A stretch of DNA of 64,000 bases, taken from Paenarthrobacter aurescens (GTDB lineage Bacteria > Actinomycetota > Actinomycetes > Actinomycetales > Micrococcaceae). Below the pieces are notes generated by a model. The model was not told where the DNA came from, searched no databases, and saw only the letters and a list, made by a program, of their open reading frames with translations. The number at the start of each line of letters is the position of its first letter. The first letter of the stretch is position 1. Below, in pieces: positions 6,822 to 15,565 of the stretch. Both the position numbers and the translations under genes were made by a program. Location of the stretch: assembly GCF_041549525.1 (NCBI RefSeq), contig NZ_CP157456.1:2046001-2110000 (forward strand), written 5' to 3'.

Positions 6822-8507
6822 ATGAAGTTCATCAACGGCACACCAGCGGACACCTACGACGTAGTGGTTGTCGGTTCAGGTGCAGGAGCATTGACAGCGG
6901 CGGCGACGGCAGCACGGGCCGGCAAATCCGTCGTCGTGCTTGAAAAGACCGCGCTGCTCGGCGGCACGTCAGCTGTGTCCGGCGGCATGCTGTGGGTGGC
7001 GGACAACCACCATGCACGCGAAGCGGGCCTGAACGATTCCAAAGAGGCCGCCGCCCGGTACATCAGGGCCGTGGCACGCGGCCGCAGCCGTGAAGAGCTG
7101 CTGGATGCCGCCCTGAATTACGGCGACACCATGCTCCGCTTCACCGAAGACGAATGCGGCGTACGTTTCATCTTCCTGGATAACTTCCCGGATTATCGGC
7201 AGGACCTGCCCGGTTCCGTGGCAGGCGGCAGGACGGTTGAGCCTGAGCTGTTCAACATCCGCGAAGCACTCGGCGAGCTTGCAGTCCATGTGCGCTCGGA
7301 CGGGCGGGCACCCTTCACCATGCAGGAATACGAAAACTGGGGTGCCTTCACCAAGTTCCCCTGGAAAGAGCTGAACCAGCGGCAGGAACAGGGCCTGGTG
7401 GCCAAGGGACAAGCACTTGTATCGATGCTGCTGGCCAGCCTTGTCCGTGATGACGCAGCACTGGTGATAGGGGCCAGAGGACATCGGCTGCTGAGCGAAG
7501 GCGGCCGGGTGGTGGGGGTTCAGCTCGAATCGGGTGAAACTTTCCATGCGAACGACGGCGTGGTCCTCGCAACTGGCGGTTTCGAATGGGACAAGTCCTT
7601 GGCGGACTCGTTGCTGGCTTCCCGGCTGTACATCATGTGCTCACCACCTTCGAATACAGGTGACGGGCTGAAGATGGCCCAAAGGATCGGTGCCCAAACC
7701 CGCGGCACCCGGGAAGCCTGGTGGGCCCCGATGTCCATCACCGGCGACACCCGCGACGGCCAGCCCATTGGCACCCTGCTCCGCTTCGAGCGGCAAGGTC
7801 CGGGTTCGCTCATGGTCAACCGCCACGGACGCCGCTTTGCCAACGAATCCCAGAACTATAACGACCTCGCACGGTGCCTGCAGTCATGGGATTCCCCCAA
7901 CAACCAGACCCTCAACACCCCGGCGCATGTGGTGTTCGATCACAGCTACCTGGAGCGATACGGCGTTCTTGCCCACCGTGCCGGCCAACCGACGCCGGAC
8001 TATTTGGTGGAAGCTCCCACCCTGGCCGCTTTGGCTGCAAAAATTGGTGTCCCCGCGGATAACCTCCAGGCCACGGTGGCGAGGTTCAATGAGTTCGCCG
8101 TTAAGGGACAGGATCCTGACTTCGGGCGTGGCGAAAGTGCCTACGACAAATACTGGGGCGACGACGATTGCCCGTGGCCCAACCCGTCCCTGGGTCCGCT
8201 GCAGACCGGACCCTTCTACGCCATGGAAGTGGTCAACGGAGCGTTCGGCAGCAACGGGGGAGTTGCCACGGACGGTTCAGCAAGGGTCCTTGACGTGGAC
8301 GGGGAAGCAATTCCCGGACTGTTCGCCGCCGGAAACACCACGGAGAATGCCTACGCTGCCGGCTACCCGGGGGCTGGAGCCACTCTGGGACCCATCATGA
8401 CCATGGGTTACCTCGCCGGCCGCACCATTGCCGGCCAGGAAGCGGACTACGTACCGGCAGAATTCTCCGGGGCCGGGGCCACGGCTGTTTCGGGAGCCGG
8501 GGCATGA
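6822..8507 (+). CDS. FAD-dependent oxidoreductase (fumarate reductase / 3-ketosteroid dehydrogenase superfamily)
   Basis: 561 aa. An N-terminal Rossmann FAD motif (YDVVVVGSGAGALTAA, residues about 8-23) is followed by LLGGTSAVSGGMLWV. The C-terminal FAD clamp holds GLFAAGNTTENAYAAGYPGAGATLGP. The layout fits FAD_binding_2 flavoproteins such as 3-ketosteroid delta-1-dehydrogenase and fumarate/urocanate reductases, which add or remove hydrogens across a C-C bond next to a carbonyl. ATG 6822 with ttgagagg upstream is preferred over ATG 6792. It overlaps the Dabb gene by ATGA. With the SDR it suggests stepwise oxidation of a cyclic substrate; the exact one cannot be told. Confidence 0.85.
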   Translation: MKFINGTPADTYDVVVVGSGAGALTAAATAARAGKSVVVLEKTALLGGTSAVSGGMLWVADNHHAREAGLNDSKEAAARYIRAVARGRSREELLDAALNYGDTMLRFTEDECGVRFIFLDNFPDYRQDLPGSVAGGRTVEPELFNIREALGELAVHVRSDGRAPFTMQEYENWGAFTKFPWKELNQRQEQGLVAKGQALVSMLLASLVRDDAALVIGARGHRLLSEGGRVVGVQLESGETFHANDGVVLATGGFEWDKSLADSLLASRLYIMCSPPSNTGDGLKMAQRIGAQTRGTREAWWAPMSITGDTRDGQPIGTLLRFERQGPGSLMVNRHGRRFANESQNYNDLARCLQSWDSPNNQTLNTPAHVVFDHSYLERYGVLAHRAGQPTPDYLVEAPTLAALAAKIGVPADNLQATVARFNEFAVKGQDPDFGRGESAYDKYWGDDDCPWPNPSLGPLQTGPFYAMEVVNGAFGSNGGVATDGSARVLDVDGEAIPGLFAAGNTTENAYAAGYPGAGATLGPIMTMGYLAGRTIAGQEADYVPAEFSGAGATAVSGAGA

Positions 8508-8794
8508 TCCGCCATACGGTGCTCTTCAAATTCAAGCCGGACTTTCCCGCGGCGGACCGTGCCGCGTGGATCCAGGGCTTGAACAGGATGGAGGGCAACA
8601 TTCCCGGACTGTTGAGCCTCACCCATGGGCCTGATGTTCTGCGCCAGGACCGGTCATTCGACTATGCGATTGTGGCGGACTTCAACGCCGTGGAAGACAT
8701 TGATGTCTACAACTTCCATCCACTACATGAACCGCTCAAGAAGTACTCATTCCCTAACAGCGAGCAGATCGTTGCCGTTGATTTCACGCTTTAG
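8504..8794 (+). CDS. Dabb (stress-responsive alpha/beta barrel) family protein
   Basis: 96 aa, one dimeric alpha/beta barrel domain. The start MIRHTVLFKFKPD, the central SFDYAIVADFNAVEDID and the end FHPLHEPLKKY are typical of the Dabb family. Some members are small cyclases or lyases (olivetolic acid cyclase), others have no known activity. The ATGA overlap with the flavoprotein gene shows it belongs to the operon, so it probably acts on a pathway intermediate. No cofactor site is visible. Confidence 0.85.
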   Translation: MIRHTVLFKFKPDFPAADRAAWIQGLNRMEGNIPGLLSLTHGPDVLRQDRSFDYAIVADFNAVEDIDVYNFHPLHEPLKKYSFPNSEQIVAVDFTL

Positions 8795-8835
8795 CTGAGG
8801 AATTTTTCCTCCTGTGCCATTCAAAGGAGAATCGC

Positions 8836-10179
8836 ATGTCAAGCACCACCCGGCAGCCCACTGCGCTGCGCAAAACCCCACGGAAAGCGGCTTTGGCTTC
8901 CTTCCTCGGAAGCACGCTGGAGTACTACGACTTCTTTATTTACGGCTCCGCCGCTGCCTTGGTTTTCGGTCCGCTCTTTTTCCCCTCCGATGATCCCGCA
9001 GTAGGCCTGATAGGCGCATTCGCTACCTTTGGGGTGGCCTATGTGGCCCGCCCGGTAGGAGGACTGGTGATGGGCCACTTCGGTGACAAACTAGGCAGAA
9101 AGAAGATTCTGCTCATCACGCTGGGCATCATGGGATTTGCTTCCCTGGGCATCGGATTTCTGCCCGACTACAGCCAGATCGGCGTGTGGGCTCCCATCCT
9201 GCTGGTGGCGGGACGCTTGGCCCAGGGCTTTTCCGCCGGTGCCGAATCGGCCGGCGCTTCTACGCTGACCTTGGAACACTCTCCTGAAGGGCGCCGTGGA
9301 TTCTTCACCAGCTTTGTCATGACCGGATACGCCTCCGGAATGGTGCTTGCAACCCTGGTGTTCATTCCCGTGGCTGCGCTTCCCACGGAAGCACTCATGA
9401 GCTGGGGCTGGCGCGTACCCTTCTGGCTTTCCATTGTGGTGCTGGCTATCGCCTATTGGGTGCGCACCCACTTGGACGAGACGCCGGTGTTCGAAGAGGC
9501 CAAAGACCATAAGGCAGTGGCACCCATGCCCCTGAGGGAAGTTCTGCGCTTTCAATCGGCAGATGTGGTCCGGGTGGTTGGCATGTCCATCATGTCCGTC
9601 ATGCAAACCATCTTCACTGTCTTCGGCCTGTCCTATGCAACAGGTGCGGCGGGATTCGACAAAGCATCCATCCTCACCGTCAACGCCGTGGCAATCGGCC
9701 TGTCCATGTTCGTGATGCCTCTGACGGCCAGGATCTCTGACCGCGTGGGCCGGCGGCCTCTGCTTCTGACGGCGGCAATCGGGTGCTCGGTGACCATATT
9801 CGCCTACTTTGGGGCGCTGTCCACCGGCAACATCCTCCTGGTCTTCGCTGCGGCGTTCGTCAACATGACCCTGCTCTACTCCTGCTTCAACGGGATCTGG
9901 CCCGCCTACTTCGCTGAACTCTTCGCAGCCCCGGTCCGGTATTCCGGAATGGCCCTGGGTAACCAACTGGGGCTGGTGGTAGCCGGGTTCGCGCCGTTGA
10001 TCGCCGGCCTGCTCCTGGGCAAGGGCAGCGACGGCTGGCTCCCTGTGGCCTGCTTCGCCGTCCTGTGCATGCTTATAGCAGGAGTATCCGCTTTCTTCTC
10101 CCGCGAGACTGCCAAGACGCCTATCGAACAGCTCGGTGAGCCGTACTGGCGAGGGATTGCGGTCAGAAACGCTGGCTAG
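8836..10179 (+). CDS. MFS transporter, metabolite:H+ symporter (MHS) type
   Basis: 447 aa with 12 predicted membrane helices. The N-terminus ASFLGSTLEYYDFFIYGSAAAL, the A-like loop GHFGDKLGRKKIL and the repeat DRVGRRPLLL are typical of the MHS family (shikimate, citrate, alpha-ketoglutarate and proline/betaine symporters). It probably imports the organic acid that the SDR and flavoprotein degrade. ATG 8836 has a strong aaaggag. It ends convergently with the PaaX-like gene, the two stop codons sharing the palindrome CTAG (10176-10179). Confidence 0.9.
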   Translation: MSSTTRQPTALRKTPRKAALASFLGSTLEYYDFFIYGSAAALVFGPLFFPSDDPAVGLIGAFATFGVAYVARPVGGLVMGHFGDKLGRKKILLITLGIMGFASLGIGFLPDYSQIGVWAPILLVAGRLAQGFSAGAESAGASTLTLEHSPEGRRGFFTSFVMTGYASGMVLATLVFIPVAALPTEALMSWGWRVPFWLSIVVLAIAYWVRTHLDETPVFEEAKDHKAVAPMPLREVLRFQSADVVRVVGMSIMSVMQTIFTVFGLSYATGAAGFDKASILTVNAVAIGLSMFVMPLTARISDRVGRRPLLLTAAIGCSVTIFAYFGALSTGNILLVFAAAFVNMTLLYSCFNGIWPAYFAELFAAPVRYSGMALGNQLGLVVAGFAPLIAGLLLGKGSDGWLPVACFAVLCMLIAGVSAFFSRETAKTPIEQLGEPYWRGIAVRNAG

Positions 10180-11063
10180 TTCCCAGCAGCATGGAGCGTG
10201 TTCCGAACAAACGTCCCGCTTGGTTCGGCGTAGGCAGCAACTATCCGGTGGAACAAAGCAGTACCTTCGGCCCCGGGCCAGTCCGCAGGCAGGAATGCCG
10301 CCGGCAGCCCGGGGTCGAGGTACGGGATGATCCGCCACCGGTCAATGCACTGCACGTAGGTTGCGAAGGCCTCGGCAGAAGGGTCTACCCGTTGACCGGC
10401 CTGAAGGGGCGCGGCTGCGCCGTTTCCGTTGGCGTGCCGGGGCAAGCCGGCTGCCCCGTGCTCGCGGATGAAGTCTCTATGCAGCTCAGCTACCGCCTCC
10501 AGGTCCCACCACTTGGACGCGGCATCCTGCAGGCTCCCGCCCACCAGCGGAGTCTCCGCAACGAAGATCGTGGCCATGGCCCGCAGCTCCAGGTCCCCAA
10601 GGATCTCTTCCACCTCCAGCCGCAACGAATCAGGGCAGATCCACAAACCGGCGGCCACAGTCCCACAGCCGATCCAATGAAGCCTGCGGCGCAGTTGATG
10701 CCGCTTCTCGCGTTCAGTCTCAGGGATGGAGAAGGAGATCAGGCACCAGGGATCGGAGGCTGACATGCTTCGCGGGTTGTAAATCCTGCGGTCGCCGCGG
10801 GCCAGCATGGTTGCCGCGCCTTCGGTCAGCGTGAAGCCGGGCACACCATCGCGGGCGTCCTGCAGCACCACATCCTTCTTGCGAAGACGCCCCAGGGCAG
10901 TCCGGGTCACCGTTCCGGACGTGCCCAGGGCTTCCATGAGGACCACCATGTCCTTGGTGGACATCCAGCCACCGGCATCGCGCAGGTACAGCCCAATGAC
11001 GGTGCGCAACAGTGACGTTGTACTCCCGGGGCGGGAGTCCATGTCATCAAGAACGGCACTCAT
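10176..11063 (-). CDS. PaaX-family transcriptional regulator
   Basis: 295 aa. It has the PaaX order: N-terminal winged helix (residues about 10-75, with GTVTRTALGRLRKKDVV), central domain with SDPWCLISFSIPETEREKRHQLRRRLHWIGCGTVAAGLWICP, and C-terminal FREHGA-like region. The family represses phenylacetate and other aromatic pathways, sensing CoA thioesters in PaaX itself. Here it lies 7 nt after kynU and in the same direction, so it probably regulates kynA-kynU. The start at 11063 is preferred; 11108, inside kynU, is also open. Confidence 0.85.
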   Translation of the reverse strand: MSAVLDDMDSRPGSTTSLLRTVIGLYLRDAGGWMSTKDMVVLMEALGTSGTVTRTALGRLRKKDVVLQDARDGVPGFTLTEGAATMLARGDRRIYNPRSMSASDPWCLISFSIPETEREKRHQLRRRLHWIGCGTVAAGLWICPDSLRLEVEEILGDLELRAMATIFVAETPLVGGSLQDAASKWWDLEAVAELHRDFIREHGAAGLPRHANGNGAAAPLQAGQRVDPSAEAFATYVQCIDRWRIIPYLDPGLPAAFLPADWPGAEGTALFHRIVAAYAEPSGTFVRNTLHAAGN

Positions 11064-11070
11064 TACCGGC

Positions 11071-12309
11071 TCACAGCAGATCTGAGAGGGCCTCGCGGAT
11101 GGCCGCAACTCCCAGCTCGACCTCGGCGAAGCTCGTGCTCAGGGGTGAGAGGCCAATACGCAGGCCATGCGGGGGCCGGAAATCCGGGATAACACCCTTT
11201 TCCCAGAGCTTGGCAGTAACGTCTGCAAAGAGCGGGTGGTCCACCGTGATGTGCGAGCCACGCTCGGCGGGATTCCGGGGGCTGACGATTTCCGCACCCA
11301 AGGGCACCAGATGCTGCTCGGAGAGGGAAATCGCATACTCGGTCAGCTTGACCGACTTCCCGCGCACTGCATCCATTCCCACCGAGGCGATCAGTTCCAG
11401 CATGTCCTTCATCGGCTGCATGGCCAGCACCGGAGGTGTTCCGGTGATGAACCTGCGGATACCCTGGGCCGGCTTGTACGACTCCGTCATGCCAAACGGG
11501 TTATCTGCACCCATCCAACCCCAGATTGGCTGCTGCAAACGGTCCTGCTGCGAAGAATTAACGTAGGCGAATGCAGGAGAGCCCGGGCCGCCGTTGAGGT
11601 ATTTGTAGGTACACCCGACAGCCAGGTCCACGCCCCATGCGTCAAGTTCCATGGGCACGGAACCAACGGAATGGCACAGGTCCCACAGCATCAGCGCTCC
11701 GGCCCGGTGCACCTTGGCGGTGATTCCCTGGGCGTCTGCCAAATACCCGGAACGGTAGGCCACATGGCTAAGGACCACTACCGCGGTCCGTTCGCTAAGA
11801 AGACCGTCCAGGTCCTCTGCGCGGACACCGCTTGCAGGATTCGAAGCAATCCACGTGATCCTTGCTCCGCGTTCCCGGGCAATGCCTTCAATGATGAACC
11901 GGTCCGTGGGGAAGTTGTCACGGTCAATGATGATCTCGTCCCGGCCCGGCTGGGAATCCACGGCTGCGCGGATCATTTTGTAGAGCATCACCGAGGTGGA
12001 ATCACCCACGGTGGTCTGCCCCGGAGCGGCACCCAGGGTCACTTCACCGATGCGGTCTCCCACGGCAGTGGGCTCATCCATCCATTGCTCGTCCCAGCCG
12101 CGGATGAGGCGGCTGCCCCAGGCGTCGTGGACGAATGACGCCAGATTCGCGGAGGTGACCTTCAGCGGACGGCCAAGAGAGTTGCCATCCAAGTAGGAGG
12201 CGAGCTGAGCGGCGTCGGGCGTGTAGAAAGCCTCGCGCTGGGCGGCGAGGGGATCGGCGGCGTCCAACTCGGCCGACGTCGGCTGGTGGGTCTGTTGTGC
12301 TGTGGTCAT
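11071..12309 (-). CDS. kynU: Kynureninase
   Basis: 412 aa PLP enzyme cleaving kynurenine to anthranilate and alanine. The PLP-lysine motif is CTYKYLNGGPG (Lys about 236), the cofactor aspartate lies in LMLWDLCHSVG (about 210), and GDSTSVMLYK binds phosphate. ATG 12309 has a near-perfect gcaggaggaac. It lies 46 nt downstream of kynA, forming a two-step tryptophan-to-anthranilate route except for the formamidase step, which is not in the window. The family match is strong over the whole length. Confidence 0.95.
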   Translation of the reverse strand: MTTAQQTHQPTSAELDAADPLAAQREAFYTPDAAQLASYLDGNSLGRPLKVTSANLASFVHDAWGSRLIRGWDEQWMDEPTAVGDRIGEVTLGAAPGQTTVGDSTSVMLYKMIRAAVDSQPGRDEIIIDRDNFPTDRFIIEGIARERGARITWIASNPASGVRAEDLDGLLSERTAVVVLSHVAYRSGYLADAQGITAKVHRAGALMLWDLCHSVGSVPMELDAWGVDLAVGCTYKYLNGGPGSPAFAYVNSSQQDRLQQPIWGWMGADNPFGMTESYKPAQGIRRFITGTPPVLAMQPMKDMLELIASVGMDAVRGKSVKLTEYAISLSEQHLVPLGAEIVSPRNPAERGSHITVDHPLFADVTAKLWEKGVIPDFRPPHGLRIGLSPLSTSFAEVELGVAAIREALSDLL

Positions 12310-12355
12310 TGTTCCTCCTGCGGAAGTGTTGGGCGGCAGAAGCCGGGAGGGGAGA

Positions 12356-13225
12356 TCAGTTGCCGATCTCGGTGCGGACGGCATAAAGCTCAGGAAAAAA
12401 TGTCAGGTCCAGGGCCCGCTTGAGGAAGTCCACTCCGGAGGATCCGCCGGTGCCTACCTTGAAGCCGATGGTGCGCTGGACGGTCCGCAGGTGACGGAAC
12501 CGCCAGGCCTGGAAGTTGTCCTCTATGTCCACGAGGTCCTCACAAGCTTCGTACAGCCCCCAAGGGGTGTCGTCCGATTCGTAGATTTTCTGGAACACAG
12601 GCACGAGGTCCCTGCGCAATGTCCACGGCTCGCTGGTGTCCCGGTCCAAAATGTCCGCAGGGATCTCATAACCGGCGCGGGCCAAAACCTTCAGGAAAGC
12701 GTCATACAACGTGGGCTCATCCAGGAGGCGGCTGAGCAAGGCATGAGCCTCAGGCTCGCTTTCGAAGACACGCAGCATCCCGCGGTTCTTATTACCCAGC
12801 AGGAACTCCACAGCCCGGTATTGATACGACTGGAAGCCTGAGGAGCTCCCCAGGAAGCCGCGGAACTGGGCGTACTCACGGGGTGTGAGAGTGCCGAGGA
12901 CGGACCATTGCTCAGTCATGGTTCGCTGGATGGCCTTGACCCTGGCGATGCATTTGAGCGCCTTGCCGAGGTTGTCGGCGTCGAAAAGCCGCCGGGCTTC
13001 CAGCAGCTCGTGCAGAACCAGCTTCAACCAAAGTTCACTGGTTTGGTGCTGGATGATGAACAGCAATTCATCATGGTGCTCAGGCTCGCTGAGAGGGTGC
13101 TGGGAACTGAGCAGGTGGTCGAGGTCCAAATACCCGCCGTAGGACATGGCGTGCCGGAAGTCGGTACGGACGCTGTCTTCAATTTCGCGGACGCTTTGGG
13201 CGGAATGGACTGTGGGCTTTTCCAT
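12356..13225 (-). CDS. kynA: Tryptophan 2,3-dioxygenase
   Basis: 289 aa heme enzyme opening the tryptophan indole ring to N-formylkynurenine. Family motifs are MSYGGYLDLDHLLSSQHPLS, HHDELLFIIQHQTSELWLKL (heme-pocket region), SSGFQSYQYR and WRFRHLRTVQRTIGFKVGTGGSSG. The length matches bacterial enzymes. The start ATG is 6 nt after a good -10, so its mRNA is probably leaderless. It is first in the kynA-kynU-paaX-like operon. Confidence 0.96.
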   Translation of the reverse strand: MEKPTVHSAQSVREIEDSVRTDFRHAMSYGGYLDLDHLLSSQHPLSEPEHHDELLFIIQHQTSELWLKLVLHELLEARRLFDADNLGKALKCIARVKAIQRTMTEQWSVLGTLTPREYAQFRGFLGSSSGFQSYQYRAVEFLLGNKNRGMLRVFESEPEAHALLSRLLDEPTLYDAFLKVLARAGYEIPADILDRDTSEPWTLRRDLVPVFQKIYESDDTPWGLYEACEDLVDIEDNFQAWRFRHLRTVQRTIGFKVGTGGSSGVDFLKRALDLTFFPELYAVRTEIGN

Positions 13226-13231
13226 GCATTG

Positions 13232-13259
13232 AGAATATCACTTGCATGACGAACGTCAA
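13232..13259 (-). promoter_or_regulatory. kynA promoter with palindromic operator over -35
   Basis: Minus strand: TTGACG (13259-13254), 16-nt spacer, TATTCT (13237-13232), 6 nt, ATG. The -35 overlaps the palindrome TGACGAACGTCA (13247-13258, 5-bp arms around AA), a good position for a repressor such as the PaaX-like protein of the operon. Confidence 0.6.
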
Positions 13260-13348
13260 GAGAATGATTCTTCCTGTTTGGCGCGCTCAGCTCGCCTGAT
13301 GTGTTCTCGCGTAGGCTGAATCCCAACCGTCGGGGAAGGGGAAGTGAC

Positions 13349-13867
13349 GTGAGGGCAACCCAAGGCGCCGCTGCGCCGGTATCGGTCTATCTGGATGTCG
13401 ACGGCGTGGTGAACCCGTTCAGTCCAAAGGGAACCACCGACTGGGGCAGCGAATGGAGCTTTGCTGACGCCGGGATCCTCGATGTCGCATTTGCACCGGA
13501 GGTTGTTGCTGAACTCAATGAGATCGCCCTTCACCCCGCTGCCCGCTTTGTTTGGCTAACGACGTGGGAAGGTCTCGCGCCGGAATTTCTCTGCCCGGCC
13601 ATAGGACTGAACGGACAGCATTGGCCTGTGCTCACCAGTCTGGGCTGGGATGAAGGCCCCGAGTGGTGGAAATTGGTGGCTCTCCAAAAAGATCTGGAAA
13701 GCGTGGGGAGCGAGCGGATTATCTGGCTTGACGACCAACTCAGCCAGGACGCCGAGGCCCTGTCCTGGGCTGAATACCAGCAAGACCGTGTGCTTTGCAT
13801 CTCACCGGATCCCCGCAAGGGTCTCTCCCGTCGCGACCTCGCGGCTGTCAGGGCGTATCTGGGGTGA
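13349..13867 (+). CDS. HAD-like hypothetical protein
   Basis: 172 aa from GTG 13349, which follows ggggaagggg; an ATG at 13301 would add 16 Arg-rich residues with no ribosome site. The N-terminus VYLDVDGVVNPF resembles HAD motif I (DxDGxxN), and IIWLDDQLS near residue 130 could be the later acidic motif. This is the pattern of small actinobacterial HAD-domain proteins of unknown substrate. It stands alone between kynA (divergent) and the Pit gene. Phosphatase activity is possible but not shown. Confidence 0.7.
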   Translation: MRATQGAAAPVSVYLDVDGVVNPFSPKGTTDWGSEWSFADAGILDVAFAPEVVAELNEIALHPAARFVWLTTWEGLAPEFLCPAIGLNGQHWPVLTSLGWDEGPEWWKLVALQKDLESVGSERIIWLDDQLSQDAEALSWAEYQQDRVLCISPDPRKGLSRRDLAAVRAYLG

Positions 13868-13960
13868 AGAGAAGCCTCAGCACGTTTGTCCGCTCACCGG
13901 AAGGCACGTAGGATTCTTAAGGTTTCAAGCCCGCCAGAGTGAATCCCGCAAGCCGAGTCA

Positions 13961-13982
13961 GTTGAACACTTGCTGAACTATG
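13961..13982 (-). promoter_or_regulatory. PHO-box-like direct repeat upstream of the Pit gene
   Basis: On the minus strand GTTCAGCAAGT and GTTCAACTGAC are two 11-nt direct repeats. Published actinobacterial PhoP boxes are 11-nt direct repeats of GTTCACC-N4. Each unit matches six of seven bases. The site is 67 bp upstream of the phosphate transporter, which supports a PhoP role; the orientation is opposite to the gene. Confidence 0.4.
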
Positions 13983-14048
13983 CTGTGGATGGCAGGTACG
14001 GGGAAGTGAAACTGCTGAACGTCGTCGACTCTGCAGATTGGGCAACAG

Positions 14049-15250
<1,202 letters not shown>

Positions 15251-15254
<4 letters not shown>

Positions 15255-15472
15255 AATGGTTGGAATTGCTGCAGGTGGGCGGAGTAACCCTCGTGTCCGC
15301 AGTGACCTTGGTTGTGCTCTATTCATTGGGCGTCCGCCTCACGGCAATCGCCGGTGACGCCCAGCAAAAGTCGCCCGGTGTGGTGCGTTCCCTGGCCTAC
15401 GTATGCTTCGGCTTCTGCGCAGCTGCCGTACTCTTTGGCATCTATTTGATCGTGCCCTATTTCGCCAAATAG
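15251..15472 (+). CDS. Small two-helix membrane protein
   Basis: 73 aa with two hydrophobic stretches (about residues 8-32 and 46-70) joined by a short polar loop GDAQQKSPG. It starts inside the Pit gene stop (ATGA), so the two are co-translated. Not recognised as a named family; position suggests an accessory subunit of the phosphate transporter, which is inference. Confidence 0.75.
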
Positions 15473-15565
15473 CTGTTTCTGGCCGTCTGGTCCTCCGAGG
15501 AGAATAATCAGCAGTGTAGTTATGCATTTTGCTGCGTTTTTTGATCCGGCAGATATGGGGCCGAC

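Noticed and set aside
9091-10338. 415-codon open frame antisense to the MHS transporter
   Set aside because: His/Gly/Gln-rich translation with no domain; a mirror of membrane-helix codons.
13301-13348. Upstream ATG extending the HAD-like protein by 16 residues
   Set aside because: No ribosome site precedes it, the added sequence is Arg-rich, and GTG 13349 has a good purine tract.
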